Origin: Hirudinaria manillensis
Lineage: Eukaryota; Annelida; Clitellata; Hirudinida; Hirudinidae
DNA: 64,000 bases
Direction of reading: 5' to 3'
Assembly (NCBI GenBank): GCA_034509925.1
Contig: CM067536.1
Coordinates: 2,565,501 to 2,629,500, forward strand
Shown here: positions 10,201 through 18,900 of the stretch, one piece after another
Layout of the letters: each line of letters opens with the position of its first letter
How positions within the stretch are numbered: position 1 is the first letter of the stretch
Notes under the pieces: model-generated
What the model saw: only the letters and a program-made list of their open reading frames with translations
Told to the model about the DNA's origin: nothing
Databases searched by the model: none
Position numbers and translations under genes: made by a program

Positions 10201-10377
10201 TTATATATCAAATTAAATTATATAATTGATTATTAATATTAAATTATATTTCATTTAGCTCCCAGAATATTTGGAGTAGCCAATGTGATGTACTTTGTTT
10301 ACTCCTTGATCGGCTTTTTGTTGACCGGTTTTATAATTTCTGCTTCATTGTTGTGTTATGCCGCAAAAAAGAAATAG
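1253..10377 (+). CDS. Membrane-anchored multi-EGF protein, 3' part of gene
   Basis: Exons readable with AG/GT borders: 1253-1387 (EGF-like, six Cys), 2957-3103 (cbEGF starting DIDEC), 8893-9015 (cbEGF), 9092-9232 (cbEGF) and the terminal exon 10259-10377. All internal exons are phase 1-1, so modules can be gained or lost without breaking the frame. The terminal exon encodes a juxtamembrane stretch, one hydrophobic segment (about 25 residues, with LIGFLLTGFII) and a tail ending AAKKK before TAG, so a type I membrane protein with a very short lysine tail is expected. Exons 2957-3103 and 9092-9232 are near copies, including flanking intron, so this module was tandemly duplicated. Introns hold a composite gypsy remnant, a complete gypsy and a Tigger relic. 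The start and signal peptide lie upstream of the window. The family is known for Ca-dependent extracellular adhesion or receptor roles; ligand unknown. Confidence 0.75.
1468..1729 (+). repeat. LTR-like block, third family, copy 1
   Basis: About 260 bp with the opening TAACCCTGGCCCTAGATAAT and the end GGATTATTACA. It is alignable by eye with 2649-2869 and only weakly with the gag-only-element LTRs, through AATAAA near CTTTCAATAAA-like sequence and the end TTATTACA. Confidence 0.6.
1935..2357 (+). pseudogene. Truncated gypsy gag with SAP domain
   Basis: The 140-codon frame starts MLDEVRVPDLKREL, the SAP-type helix-extended-loop-helix also found at the start of the complete gypsy Gag. It is followed by repeated SDMKSDIDVLR units, then runs into sequence from the protease region (YSWVGFYATLRNFH). 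A deletion has therefore fused the N-terminus to a later part of pol out of its normal context. Non-functional as a Gag. Confidence 0.75.
2649..2869 (+). repeat. LTR-like block, third family, copy 2
   Basis: Begins TGTTGTAACCCTGG and ends GGGTTATTACA, with a shorter middle than the copy at 1468-1729. It ends the composite remnant, and the next cbEGF exon begins about 90 bp downstream. Confidence 0.6.
3262..3497 (-). repeat. Gypsy 3' LTR
   Basis: 236 bp, nearly identical to 8575-8798. It contains a long TTAATTAATT-type run that is 12 bp longer than in the partner LTR. The LTR boundary is fixed by the adjacent polypurine tract and the ATAG duplication. Confidence 0.93.
3498..3510 (-). other. 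Polypurine tract of gypsy element
   Basis: On the minus strand AAGGAGGGGGCAA directly precedes the 3' LTR (TGTTGGATCC). It primes plus-strand DNA synthesis in LTR elements. The same tract, with its flank CGAACAGATTT, occurs in every gag-only element in the window. Confidence 0.88.
3509..8494 (-). CDS. Gag-Pol polyprotein of Ty3/gypsy retrotransposon
   Basis: A single 1661-residue frame starts at ATG (MGPKILDEL). Approximate order: SAP domain (residues 5-40); coiled coil of near-repeats of SDMKSDID and FQTSMDVLRE (65-190); capsid-like region; CCHC knuckle CFRCNKPGHLARDC (near 430); aspartic protease with DTGAS (near 505); reverse transcriptase with YLDDLIV (near 925); RNase H with DTDAS (near 1075); integrase zinc finger with HLGV and CRNCNNC (1310-1350), catalytic D, D and E in DIAGPFP, SDQGRN and VERFNRT; and a C-terminal WEGPYRI (GPY/F) module. 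No frameshift separates Gag from Pol and no envelope gene is present. All catalytic residues I can check are present, so the copy could be active. A SAP domain on Gag is the unusual trait: SAP modules normally bind AT-rich DNA. Confidence 0.95.
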   Translation of the reverse strand: MGPKILDELRVPDLRRELRDRGLDANGLKAELQERLEKWLLENNLDPSQYEFEDPKKKEESETIRSLKSDMNALRSDNNVLRSDMICSMDALRSDMKCDIDDLRSDMKSDIANFQVAMDVLREQVKTDVAKFQTSMDVLREEVRTDAAKFQTSMEEVKTDVANLRSSKEMADLRKVKAELDALKEEQRREIEKFKKYNESKTETYGREKTTRPPLFDGQGPWAVFRHQFETAAERNKWTEEEKATELIMVLRGRAAELLQTMLHCKAYSEIAEAMERRFGNGHMLEVHKNELKNRMQKQGESLQELEADVRRLAYLAHPGQSTDFIENIVTDAFVDGIRDVETKMALKIHGKKASHEALAFAISMEAARASIQNSLNVRKIEAQEDKDKEKDNDKDSEIIRRMAEQINNLSKPQGKPRFQEVDRRPRCFRCNKPGHLARDCRTTFPPKQQYWGRSYNQEKLEATGFGGRRPVQQTRNAPLIFHVTALGKESSLGVKGKIGGNEYNMVIDTGASASIIQPKLAESSKITIAKNYKLKTATGELVPVQGTTAITVDLGGRSFKQEFMIANITDECILGLDFMRRYGISIDMKGGILQQGTMEIPLYYGGTEVKDTFVKVLQNETIPAQSESLIWGGLEGDYTKFGIGAVEDQSGIGQGLLIGRALVRLNTGRVPLRVMNVSDQEQQIKAGTPIALCRNLESILTLDGSGNKHIKRDTMSKPLMDNLLKDLNKTLQKEDYQQAEKLLSEFQDIMAEQDSPLGRTNLVQHQINTAGAKPIRQNPRPLPLATRANAKEMIKEMQDQGVIEPSNSPWSSPVVLVKKKDGSLRFCVDYRKLNEMTLKDSYPLPRIDDTLDTLSGSKIFSTLDLKSGYWQVELHPDDREKTAFSTGEGLWQFTVMPFGLCNAPATFERLMEHILRGLNWKVCLVYLDDLIVVGKTFGEHLDNLREVFSRIREAGMKLSPKKCSLFKKEVKYLGHIVSSEGVSTDPDKVEVVKNWPVPKNIQELQSFLGLCTYYRRFIANFSNIAKSLHELTVKGKPFIWNDSCEKAFDNLKEAMTTAPILAYPIPGLPFILDTDASNCGIGAVLSQQVESEEKVLAFYSRSLSKAERNYCVTRRELLAAVESMKHFQKYLLGQPFLLRTDHASLRWLLNFKNPEGQMARWIERLQGFQFNIEHRRGQIHNNADALSRRPCQLNCRHCNNAEKKQETEECRQIRITAPEPWTESGLRDLQLRDEALAPILQWMEAGVKPDWQQIAEHGEVTKSYWAQWDSLRISNGLLHRKWETEDGTDYHLQIVLPRSCVSEVLQEFHNGTSGGHLGVNKTIRKVRERFYWLHYKQDVEEWCRNCNNCATSKGPQKKTKGLMQPYNVGVPFERIALDIAGPFPASKKGNRYILVISDYFTKWTEAFALPNQEAENVADALVNNWISRFGVPLELHSDQGRNFESKIFQELCENLGIHKTRTTALHPQSDGMVERFNRTMEQYLSKMVSEQQDDWDRYLPLFLMAYRTAVHKTTGISPSKMTFGREIRLPADMMFGRAEEPKSACDYVSSLRNTLADTHQVARKNISVNSDQAKARYDRQANDISFKENELVWLYNPQRKKGKSPKLQKDWEGPYRIIKKINDVVYRIQKSARTRMKVVHSNRLAKYRGETEQPVRDEQI
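8554..8573 (-). other. Primer-binding site, tRNA-Leu type
   Basis: TGGTGTCAGGAGTGGGATTT on the minus strand, one base inside the 5' LTR end. It is complementary to the conserved 3' end of eukaryotic tRNA-Leu including CCA (from family knowledge). An identical site is seen in most gag-only elements. Confidence 0.85.
8575..8798 (-). repeat. Gypsy 5' LTR
   Basis: 224 bp, nearly identical to 3262-3497. It is followed outward by the ATAG target duplication. It should carry the element's promoter; the transcript would run antisense to the host multi-EGF gene. Confidence 0.93.
9318..10145 (-). mobile_element. Degenerate pogo/Tigger DNA transposon
   Basis: The left end CAGTCGAATCTCGCTACTA sits next to TA. 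The right end, in inverted form, has ACGAGATTTGAAC followed by TA. Motifs such as GTGGCATAGTAGC recur just inside the ends. The minus strand encodes remnants of a CENP-B-type N-terminal helix-turn-helix transposase domain: KSKRTNFTLKEKI, a stop, HSKVAREI, then after a frame change GWELTQAYYPELDEGMLMWLKRA (seen as two short pieces). The DDE catalytic domain is absent. It lies in the last intron of the multi-EGF gene. Confidence 0.75.
9508..9843 (-). pseudogene. Tigger transposase N-terminal fragment
   Basis: A 111-codon frame whose first half matches the CENP-B HTH style of pogo/Tigger transposases (ELDEGMLMWLKRARGKK, with DQGEKDKTDR-like text after it). Upstream on the same strand, in another frame (about 9844-9955), lie further N-terminal residues interrupted by TAG. 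No catalytic aspartates are present. Non-functional. Confidence 0.6.
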
Positions 10378-10450
10378 GATAGTTTAATTTTTTTAAAGAC
10401 ATGACATTTATTTTTGATAAGTTGTTATAAATGCTGTTTGTTTTTTTGGA

Positions 10451-10456
10451 AATAAA
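10451..10456 (+). promoter_or_regulatory. Poly(A) signal of multi-EGF gene
   Basis: AATAAA lies 74 bp after the TAG of the terminal transmembrane exon and is followed by a T/GT-rich stretch. This suits a short 3' UTR. Confidence 0.6.
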
Positions 10457-10757
10457 ATTATTCAAGGTTTAGCATTGCATTTGGTCGTTTTTGATGCTAC
10501 TATTAGAAGGACTTGATTTAATGGATGTCACGAAATAATGAAGATCGAACGAATCGTAAAATCAGATGAGCGTTAATATAAATATTTAATAAGCGGATGA
10601 CAATGGTTGGTTTCGGAGATTTGTTGATAAGAACTCTACTTCGATTGATTTCAAATGAATTCGTGGATTTCGGGTAAATGTAATTAAATTGCTATGAATA
10701 TTAAATCAGAGAATTTCAAGACAAAATTCTAACATTAATTATCTGGATCACGGGACG

Positions 10758-11655
10758 TCAGGAATTCTTTAAGACTCTGAAATTCAGAGTACTTGATCCT
10801 GAGGGCATTTCAAAGCACCAGCGCACTAGTATAATTCTATTAGACCATCCAAGTGGACAAGCGGCCTGTTTTCCTCCTTTCTCCATCCAACCAGGGAGAT
10901 GACCGGAAAACTCCCGAAATGCGTCCACTGACGTCTCTTTTCTCCTCTTACTTCGACCCAACACCTTTACTCTACGCCTCATTGTCACCACCCCAGAGAG
11001 CATGGAGCCGGCATCCACACCCAACCACTTATGGATCCTCTCCCGTCCAATCTCTGTCCACCACGGTGACAACCTCTCTCCCTTCACATATTGGTGAAGA
11101 CCAGGACTCTTGGCTTCCTTCACAGTCCTGTCCACACCTCTCCAATAATATTTAGTAAGGTGCGAACATCCTTTCCAGCACCCTCCAAAACCATTGCCCC
11201 ATTTCCACATAGGACTGTCACTGCTGCTACCATCTTGTACAGACAAGGGTCCGCAGCACTCCAGGAACGGTCCGACCGTGACACTCCCTTCGACCCTCCT
11301 TTTTCCATAATAATTATTCATAATAATCTACTGGGATCCCCTTTGACACAAGGGATGTGGCAGACCTCACACATTCCTCCTGCAGTGTCTCTCTGGGATC
11401 CCGGTTGTGCTCTTCCACTATCGAGTCAAACACAACCACATCATCTAAACGTTCAGGGCGCTCCATTGCCCCCTGCAAAATATCAGAGATGAACGCATCT
11501 CCGGAAGGTAAGCTTCGGTACACCAGCGGATCCTGCTGAATCATCAGCTCCCCTCCGCTCCTCTCTTCCTTCCTTTTTGACTGTTCATCTGTACACTCAC
11601 TCCTGTTAGACCATGCACCATGTGCTTGATAAACAAGCGGATCCTGCTGAATCAT
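10758..11655 (-). pseudogene. Degenerate gypsy pol fragment in GC-richer segment
   Basis: Base composition is clearly less AT-rich than all neighbours. On the minus strand two adjacent frames (11655-11314 and 11321-10758) hold gypsy-like pieces: ISDILQGAMERPERLDDVVV resembles the RT palm strand with the aspartate pair (YxDD-like, the Tyr replaced by Arg here), followed by EEHNRDPRETLQ as in gypsy RTs. Further on, HLTKYYWRGVDRTVKE resembles the integrase zinc-finger region, but the Cys pair is missing. Much of RT, RNase H and IN is absent. No LTR was found. It is different from the SAP-Gag gypsy. Alternative: an unrelated GC-rich relic. Confidence 0.45.
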
Positions 11656-11737
11656 CAGCTCTCCTCCGCTTCTCTCTTCCTCCCTTTCTGTGCACTTGCG
11701 CAGTCACTCCTAACAGACCATGCACCATATGCCTGGT
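11516..11737. repeat. Tandem duplication, ~111-bp unit x2
   Basis: Sequence around GCGGATCCTGCTGAATCATC recurs with a spacing of about 111 bp (11525 and 11636). Each copy is followed by CTCCTCCGCT-type text and ends near AGACCATGCACCAT. Confidence 0.75.
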
Positions 11738-11759
11738 CTCCACGACCATTGAGACTATT

Positions 11760-12202
11760 TATTGAGAGCAATTATGGTAATTAAAAAAGTTAACATTTAG
11801 TCGGCATTATGGATAGCAAAACAATTCAGTAGTAATGTCACGATTAAGAATTAATAAGTTCATATACCAATCTATTGGAAGGTGTAAATCCAAGGGGGGT
11901 TCACTAATTTTTATAAGTATTACTAGCCTTATGGTTTTCTGATTTGGATAAATCTTTTTATTAATTTAGTTAAGTCAATAGCTGTATGTTAATCCAAATA
12001 TTGAAATTCGCGGTCAAACATGTGCTTGAAGCTTTTCATCAACCTTTTAATAGGTGATAAATATTCGGTACGTGTTAAATAAAAATGTGCGAACTTTGTA
12101 TTTAGAAAATCATTTCAAATGGAAGTGAAATTGGTCATAACTTTATCATAGTAATATCTTGGTATAAGAAATATTTTATATGCTATTCAGCATGGCTTTT
12201 TT
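11760..12202 (+). repeat. Tandem-array 5' flank, copy 1
   Basis: The block starting GAGAGCAATTATGGTAATTA and running to CTTGGTATAAGAAATATTTT also occurs at about 24450-24870, 35290-35735 and 42330-42630. It lies upstream of each array gene, so it marks the repeat unit boundary. I see no coding potential. It may hold distal regulatory sequence. Confidence 0.8.
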
Positions 12203-12368
12203 TGGAACCTCGTCAAATAGACAAGTAGAGAGAAAAGCAGAGCGAGAGTAAGGGAAACAGCAGATTCCAAGACTTAGACAATCGAGCATTGTATATCTTC
12301 CAAGCCATCTGAACACTTTCAATAAACCGGACCTTCCATAATTAGTTTGAGGACCCCGGGTTATTACA
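12203..12368 (+). repeat. 5'-truncated LTR of the gag-only family
   Basis: Matches the 3' two-thirds of the gag-only-element LTR: CAGATTCCAAGACTTAGACA, CTTTCAATAAAC and the end GGACCCCGGGTTATTACA. The same truncated insertion is at 35737-35901. Unit B lacks it at the equivalent place (near 28162), so it was gained on the A/C branch. Confidence 0.8.
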
Positions 12369-12897
12369 CAATTATTAAATTGCACTATAGAAATTATTTG
12401 AATTAATTAAATCATTAGAAATAAACAACTGAGCACTTAAGGTATTATTATTAAGGTGAATGTGAAACAGATATTTATTTTCAGCAGTTATTAAGAGCAA
12501 CATTTCAGACATTAACATGGCATAAATTCAATTTTAAGCCATCTAATGTCTTAAAATACTTGACATTATTCTTTAAATAAATAAAGGAATGATCGTGATG
12601 GTTGTTAACTAATAAACTAAATACGACTAGGAACCTCTTAAAGTATGCAATGTCAAACCAAGGACACGATGGGCTTGATATTTGGTATAAAATTAAAGTG
12701 ACGTCGTGGAAAATTTCAATTGCCTCAATACAGCTTTCCTTTTTACGTATTTGTTTTTTTTTACATTATTATTGTTTTTAATAATTTTTCAAGGGTCGAT
12801 AATGAAGCCACTTCTTTGGCCATTTAATTGCAACTCAAAACTTCCTACTTCGTAGACTTAATAAATCGCAACAATATTGAATTTTTCATGAATGAGC

Positions 12898-12904
12898 TAT
12901 AAAA
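12898..12904 (+). promoter_or_regulatory. TATA box of unit A
   Basis: TATAAAA lies 45 bp before the ATG and is conserved in position in all three units. Transcription would start about 30 bp on, giving a very short 5' UTR. Confidence 0.65.
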
Positions 12905-12942
12905 TTTTTGCCGACTTGTAAATTTTAACTAAATTCGTTAAG

Positions 12943-15900
12943 ATGGTTAATTTATTTATGTTATCTTGTATTGCAATTGTATTATTTGGTACAAGTGAGT
13001 TATTTTATCAATTTATGATTGATATTCGAGAATGAGAACGTATAATTTCCTAATTCCATTCAGGTAATTCTTACGATATTCGACATTATTTGGGCTGTTA
13101 TCGCAGTTTTGATGGATATCCAGAAAACATCAACGAAAAATCAGTGGCAAAATGTATATACGAATGCAAAAATTATCCTGAACCGAAATATACTTTCGCT
13201 GCTTTAAAAGTATGTTATTGTAATAACCCGGGGTCCTCAAACTAATTATAGAAGGTCAGGTTTATTGAAAGTTGTCAGATGGCTTGGAAGATGTAAAATG
13301 CTTAATTGATTAAGTCTTGAAATCTGCTGTTTCTATTACTCTCGCTCTACTTTCCGAGGTAAATCCATTTGTCAAGGTACATAACCAAAGAGTCTGAATA
13401 GCACCAATTTAATTCTCAAATTATATTGCCACTAAATTTAATTAATTATTAAATTAATTAATCGGCAATATAATTTTAAATATTATTCAATTTCTAGGGA
13501 TCCAACACTGCCCCCTCCTTAAATCTGTTCGTCCCGAACAGACATCTATTCCCATTTTCATTTTTACTCTCGGAATAGGATCCGATCTTCCAACAATCTC
13601 ATGGCTGCAAATCCCAGATCCATTTGCTTTGTCATCTTCTGGGATTTCTGTCTCCTCCCTTTTACTTCTGCGTCCCGCAAGTTTCAGCCGCGGAACATCG
13701 CCATTTCTATGCACGCTCTCCTGCTCCACGATGTCGCCAGATCCCAGACTCTCCTCAGGATCACCTGCTCCACTTTCCATGCTAGGCACTCTCCTGAAAT
13801 CCCGAGCACTTCCTTCTGTTATTTCCAATGGAGCCGAAACATCCGCTGGTAGATCCATGGGCTGTTCTGTAGACTCTACTTGTTCCACCATCAAATCCGT
13901 GCGCTCCACCGGCAACTCCACGTGACTCATCAGTAACTCCTCGGGCTGCACCAACAACTCCATATGATCCACCGGCAAACCCACAGGCTCCTCCGAAAGT
14001 TCCACTTGCTCCACTAAAACCTCCGTGAGCTCTCTGGGCCCTGCTGACGACTCGACCTGATCTGGTAACTCTATGGGCGCCAACGTCGAGTTCTCTAAGT
14101 CTGCCATCACGCACAGAGTTTCTGGAGACACGCACGCACTGTGTTCGGATGTGTCTTCTAACGGCTCCATCCCAATGCTGCCAGAAAATGTACCTGGAAC
14201 AAGGCACATGATTTGTTCTTCGTTGGTAAGCTTTTTGCCGAGTTCCTCTCCTTGTTCCTCGCAAGATGGAAGCACCACTTTGCTCTCCTCAAAAGAACCA
14301 ACAGGACTCTTCTCGGTAGAGTTTTCACCTGAAACCAGTAAGACATCCTGACATGGAACCGCTGTGTTTTCCAAATTGCCCCTAATACTCCTCCTCCACT
14401 CCCTAAAATCCTCTGTGCACTTTCTCAGAAGATCACGAAATTCTTCCTTTTTTTTATCGGATGGATTCTCAAATTCGTATTCCTCCGGGTCATGGCCATT
14501 CTCTGTCAGCCATGCCCCAAGTCGCTCCCGTATCTCAGCTTTTGTGCCTTTCCAATCCAGGCCACGATCTCTCAATTCCTGTCTCAATCGAGGCACGTAC
14601 AATTCATCCAAGTACTTCGGCATCCTTCACTTTTCAACTAAACAAGCTTCTACCTTAGTTACTTTTGGACACCCTTTAACTCTAAATCCCACTCCTGACA
14701 CCAATGTAATAACCCGGGGTCCTCAAACTAATTATAGAAGGTCAGGTTTATTGAAAGTTGTCAGATGGCTTGGAAGATGTAAAATGCTTAATTGATTAAG
14801 TCTTGAAATCTGCTGTTTCTATTACTCTCGCTCTACTTTCCGAGGTAAATCCATTTGTCAAGGTACATAACCAAAGAGTCTGAATAGCACCAATTTAATT
14901 CTCAAATTATATTGCCACTAAATTTAATTAATTATTAAATTAATTAATCGGCAATATAATTTTAAATATTATTCAATTTCTAGGGATCCAACATTATGTT
15001 TGATTTTATGTGATTAGGTTTAACTTGAACTGGACTTGAATTACTAAATCAAATGCTTGGTGATTCATGTTTCTGTGGAAATGAATTCGGAATTTCAACA
15101 TCTGAAAGTAACTGTTAGACAAAGTGCAAGGACTCGAGTGAATATTGTGGAGGAAAATATTACAGCGTTTATTCGCGTTGGTAATTTTATATTTCTTTAT
15201 TATCTGATATGTTGGCACGAATAATTAATTATAAATATTGTAATAACCCGGGGTCCTCAAACTAATTACAGAAGGTCAGGTTTATTGAAAGTGTTCAGAT
15301 GCCTTGGAAAATGTACAATGCTTAATTGATTAAGTCATGAAATCTGCAGTTTCTCTAACTCTCGCTCTGATTTTCGAGATAACTCTATTTGTCGAGATTC
15401 ATAACCAAAGACTTTAATCAATCATCAAATTATATTGGCAATAAATTAATTAATTACTAACTCCTCTGAGTCCACCATCACGCACAAATTTTCTGGAGAC
15501 ATGCACGTACTGTGTTCGGATGTGTCTTCTCATGACTCCATCCCAATGCTGCCAGAAACTGTACCTGGAACATCGGACATGATATGTTCTTCGTTGGTAA
15601 CCTTTTGGCAGAGTTCCTCTCCTTGTTCCTCGCAAGATGGAAGACCACTTTGCTCTCCTCAAAAGAACCAACAGGACTCTTCTCGGTAGAGTTTTCACCC
15701 GAAACCTGCGAGACATCCTGACACGGAACCGCTGTGTTTTCCAAATGGAAATCCCTAATACACTCCCTCAACTCCTCTCCTAACTTTCTCAGAAACTTAC
15801 TAGATTCAGACTCGAATTCGTATTCCTCCGGGTCATGGCCATTCTGTCAGCCATGCCCCATGTCGCTCCCGTATCTCAGCTTTCGTGCCTTTGCAATCCA

Positions 15901-18900
15901 GGCCACGATCTCTCAATTCTTGTCTCAATCGAGGCACGTCCAATTCATCCAAGTACCGCCGCATCCTTCACTTTTCAACTAATCAAGCCTCTACCTTAGT
16001 TACTCTTGGATACCCTTTAACTCTAAATCCCACTCCTGACACCAATGTAATAACCCGGGGTCCTCAAACTAGATATAGAAGGTCAGGTTTACTGAAAGAG
16101 TTCAACAACAGGTGCCTTGGAAGATGTACAATGCTTAATTGATTAAGTCTTGAAATCTGATGTTTCTCTAACTCTCGCTCTGATTTTCGAGATAACTCTA
16201 TTTGTCGAGATTCATAACCAAAGACTTTAATCAATCATCAAATTATATTGCCAATAAATTAATTAATTACTAAATTAATTAATCATCAATATAATTTTCA
16301 TTATTCTTCAATTATCTGGAACTAGGGATCCAACAATATGAATTTACTTAACTTGTTTGCAGTATGCTTGATTGGATTTCATGGCAAACATTGCGATAAA
16401 CCATGTAGTGATTGTCAGAATTCTATTCCATGCATGAGTAATAATGGAAAATGTTATAAGTCGAGATGTCAAAAAGATTCCGGAAACATGTGTGACGTAG
16501 GTCAGAAATCAAGTTTTAAAATTTGAAGTAGATCAGATTAAAAGTTAAATAATAATTTATAAGTTAATGTTGATTAATTTTCGTTTATTTCGATTTCTCT
16601 TGCAGCACGTTTATTTAACGATGTCAATGTTGCTTTTAACCGCCCTGTCGGTCACACCAGAACATTCACATATAACCTCGTTCCATGGTATCCTGCTGAA
16701 TACGCTGTTGACGGATATTACGATTCGAATCTTGATAATAATCACTGCAGTAAAACCGAAAATTATGAAGAGCCTTGGTTTTACGTGGACCTTGAAATGA
16801 GAAGAAACATTAGGAAGGTTCGCATAACTAATCGTGGAGACCAAAAAGGTAAGTTATTAAATCTAAGATTGATTGAATTAAATGCATTAATCAATTACTA
16901 TATAATAAATTTAAAAAAACCATCAAATTAGTCTATCATAATCGTTTTTCCAAACATTAAATTATTGTTAGCTTGGAGATTGGTCGGTGGCCATGTTTAC
17001 TTATCGGACAGCCGTCCAACTTCTTCGAAGGATTATTTTTGCGGAAATGTTTCCACACCCTTTGACGTCGAAATAAGCTGCGATACATCTTCTAAATATC
17101 GATATCTTATTGTTACACTTCAAAAGAAGCAGTTTCTGACTATTTGCGAAATTGAAGCATTTATCGGAGGTAAGAAAATCTCGATTTGCGGAGGAGTGGA
17201 AATGAAAGTTATTTATAGGTTTCTAATTTTACAGAATGCTCGGAATGCGAGAGTTACGAAAAGTGTGGCATTGTTTCGATGAGCGAAAAGACATACAAGC
17301 GTTGTGTTTGCAGTGATGGATTGGAAAGACAAGATATCCATTCATCGTGCAGAGGTAAACACAAATATTATATATTTTCAGCAACCTTAGTTTAATTGTA
17401 AAAATTTATATGTTCATATGGACAATGAAAGAATATAATATAATGTTGGATCCCTGAAATTAATTAATTAATTAAGTTTAGTTATTATTCAGAATTTTTA
17501 TCCCGAAGACGTATCTAGCGATTCGAGTCATTAAGTAGTTCTGATCGGTTCAGCAATTGCAATAGACCAAATCGTCCAGCCGTATTTGCCATTAGTTAAT
17601 AAAGTTATCCTTACGTTAATTAATTCATCAGACCTTGGGTTACAACATTGGTGTCAGGAGTGGGATTTAACGTCGTAAAAGGATATCGATTTAGTAGTGG
17701 TAGAGACAGCGAGTTTTAGCGAACAGAAATGGGAATTAAGATACTGGACTAGTTGCGCGTTACCGATTTGAGACGGGAACTAAGGAAGCGAGGCCTGAAT
17801 GCAAATGGCCTAAAAGCCGAACCACAAAATCGGCTCGAGGAATGGCTTTTGGAAAATAATCATGATCCGTCGGAATATGAATTTGGGGATGCAAAAGAAA
17901 AAAATGGGAATCCTGTCAGGCAGCTATGAAAGCCGACAATAATGCTCTGCGATCATATATGAAATCTGACAATGATGCTTTGCGGTCAGATATGAAATCC
18001 GATATAGCCAACTTCCAGAGAGCCATGGACGTTTTACGGAGCAAGTAAAACATACGTAGCCAAATTCCAGACATCCATGGATGTTCTGCGGTAAGAGGTA
18101 AAAGCTGACATAGCCAACCTCAGTTCATCCAAGGAGATGGCCAAGCTTAGAGCTCTTAGCAGAATTAGATGCGCTAAATGAACAAAGGAAGGAAATAGAG
18201 AAGTTTAAGAAGTACAACGAATCAAAAATAGAGACATATGGAAGAGAGAAGACGACGAAACCACCACTGTTCGACGGACAAGGACCATGGGTAGTGTTCA
18301 GACATCAGTTTGAAACTGCCGCTGAACGTAACAAGTGGACCGAAGAGGAAAAAGCAACGGAGCTGATAATGGCACAACGAGGAAGGGCTGCCGAGCTTTT
18401 GCAAACAATGCTGCACTGTAAAGTCTATTCCGAAATCGCTGAAGCAATGGAACGAAGATTTGGGAATGGCCATATGCTAGAAGTACATAAAAACGAATTA
18501 AATAACCGTACTCAAAAACAAGGCGAAACACTCCAAGAATTAGAGGCTGATGTCAGAAGGCTCGCATACCTAGCCCATCCAGGACAGCCAACAGATTTCA
18601 TTGAAAACATTGTAACTGACGCCTTCGTTGATGGGATAAGGGATGAGGAAACCAAAATGGCACTAAAAATTCATGGATATCGATAGTCGTTTTATCAAAA
18701 CTTAGTGCAGTGTGGAACTATGTAACTTTATCTATCTGGCTATCTAGAAATTCTCTATTTAGACATAACATCGATTTCTTAAATTAAAAATCTGAAAGAT
18801 TATGAAATTTGTTTTGCTTAAATGGTAAAAGAAAGTAATTTTCGTCATAATTTTTGATCCAAAAGTTTGTTAATTTACAGATATTAACGAATGTGAAACT

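Larger units (their letters stand above)
13219..14993 (-). mobile_element. Gag-only LTR retrotransposon, copy 1
   Basis: The LTRs 13219-13507 and 14705-14993 (289 bp each) look identical when read side by side, so the insertion is recent. The target duplication is TTAT (13215-13218 and 14994-14997), and the empty site is visible in unit B (GTATGTTATGTTTGATT). The primer site 14684-14703 equals that of the complete gypsy (tRNA-Leu type) and the PPT is also the same. The interior of about 1.2 kb holds one gene and no protease, RT or integrase, so the element must use proteins in trans. It sits in intron 2 of unit A, antisense. Confidence 0.92.
15239..16335 (-). mobile_element. Gag-only LTR retrotransposon, copy 2 (internally deleted)
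   Basis: Inserted in intron 3 of unit A with duplication ATAT (15235-15238 and 16336-16339). This is the same site as the element at 37002-38793 in unit C, so the insertion predates the A/C duplication. The first LTR is cut at about 15463 and joined directly to the middle of the gene. The 3' half of the gene, the PPT and the LTR end are gone. The second LTR is 16046-16335, preceded by the tRNA-Leu-type primer site (about 16025-16044). Confidence 0.88.

Noticed and set aside
10853..11492. Plus-strand frames in the GC-richer segment
   Set aside because: They carry no recognisable motif and lie opposite the RT-like minus-strand pieces; low AT content alone makes long frames there.
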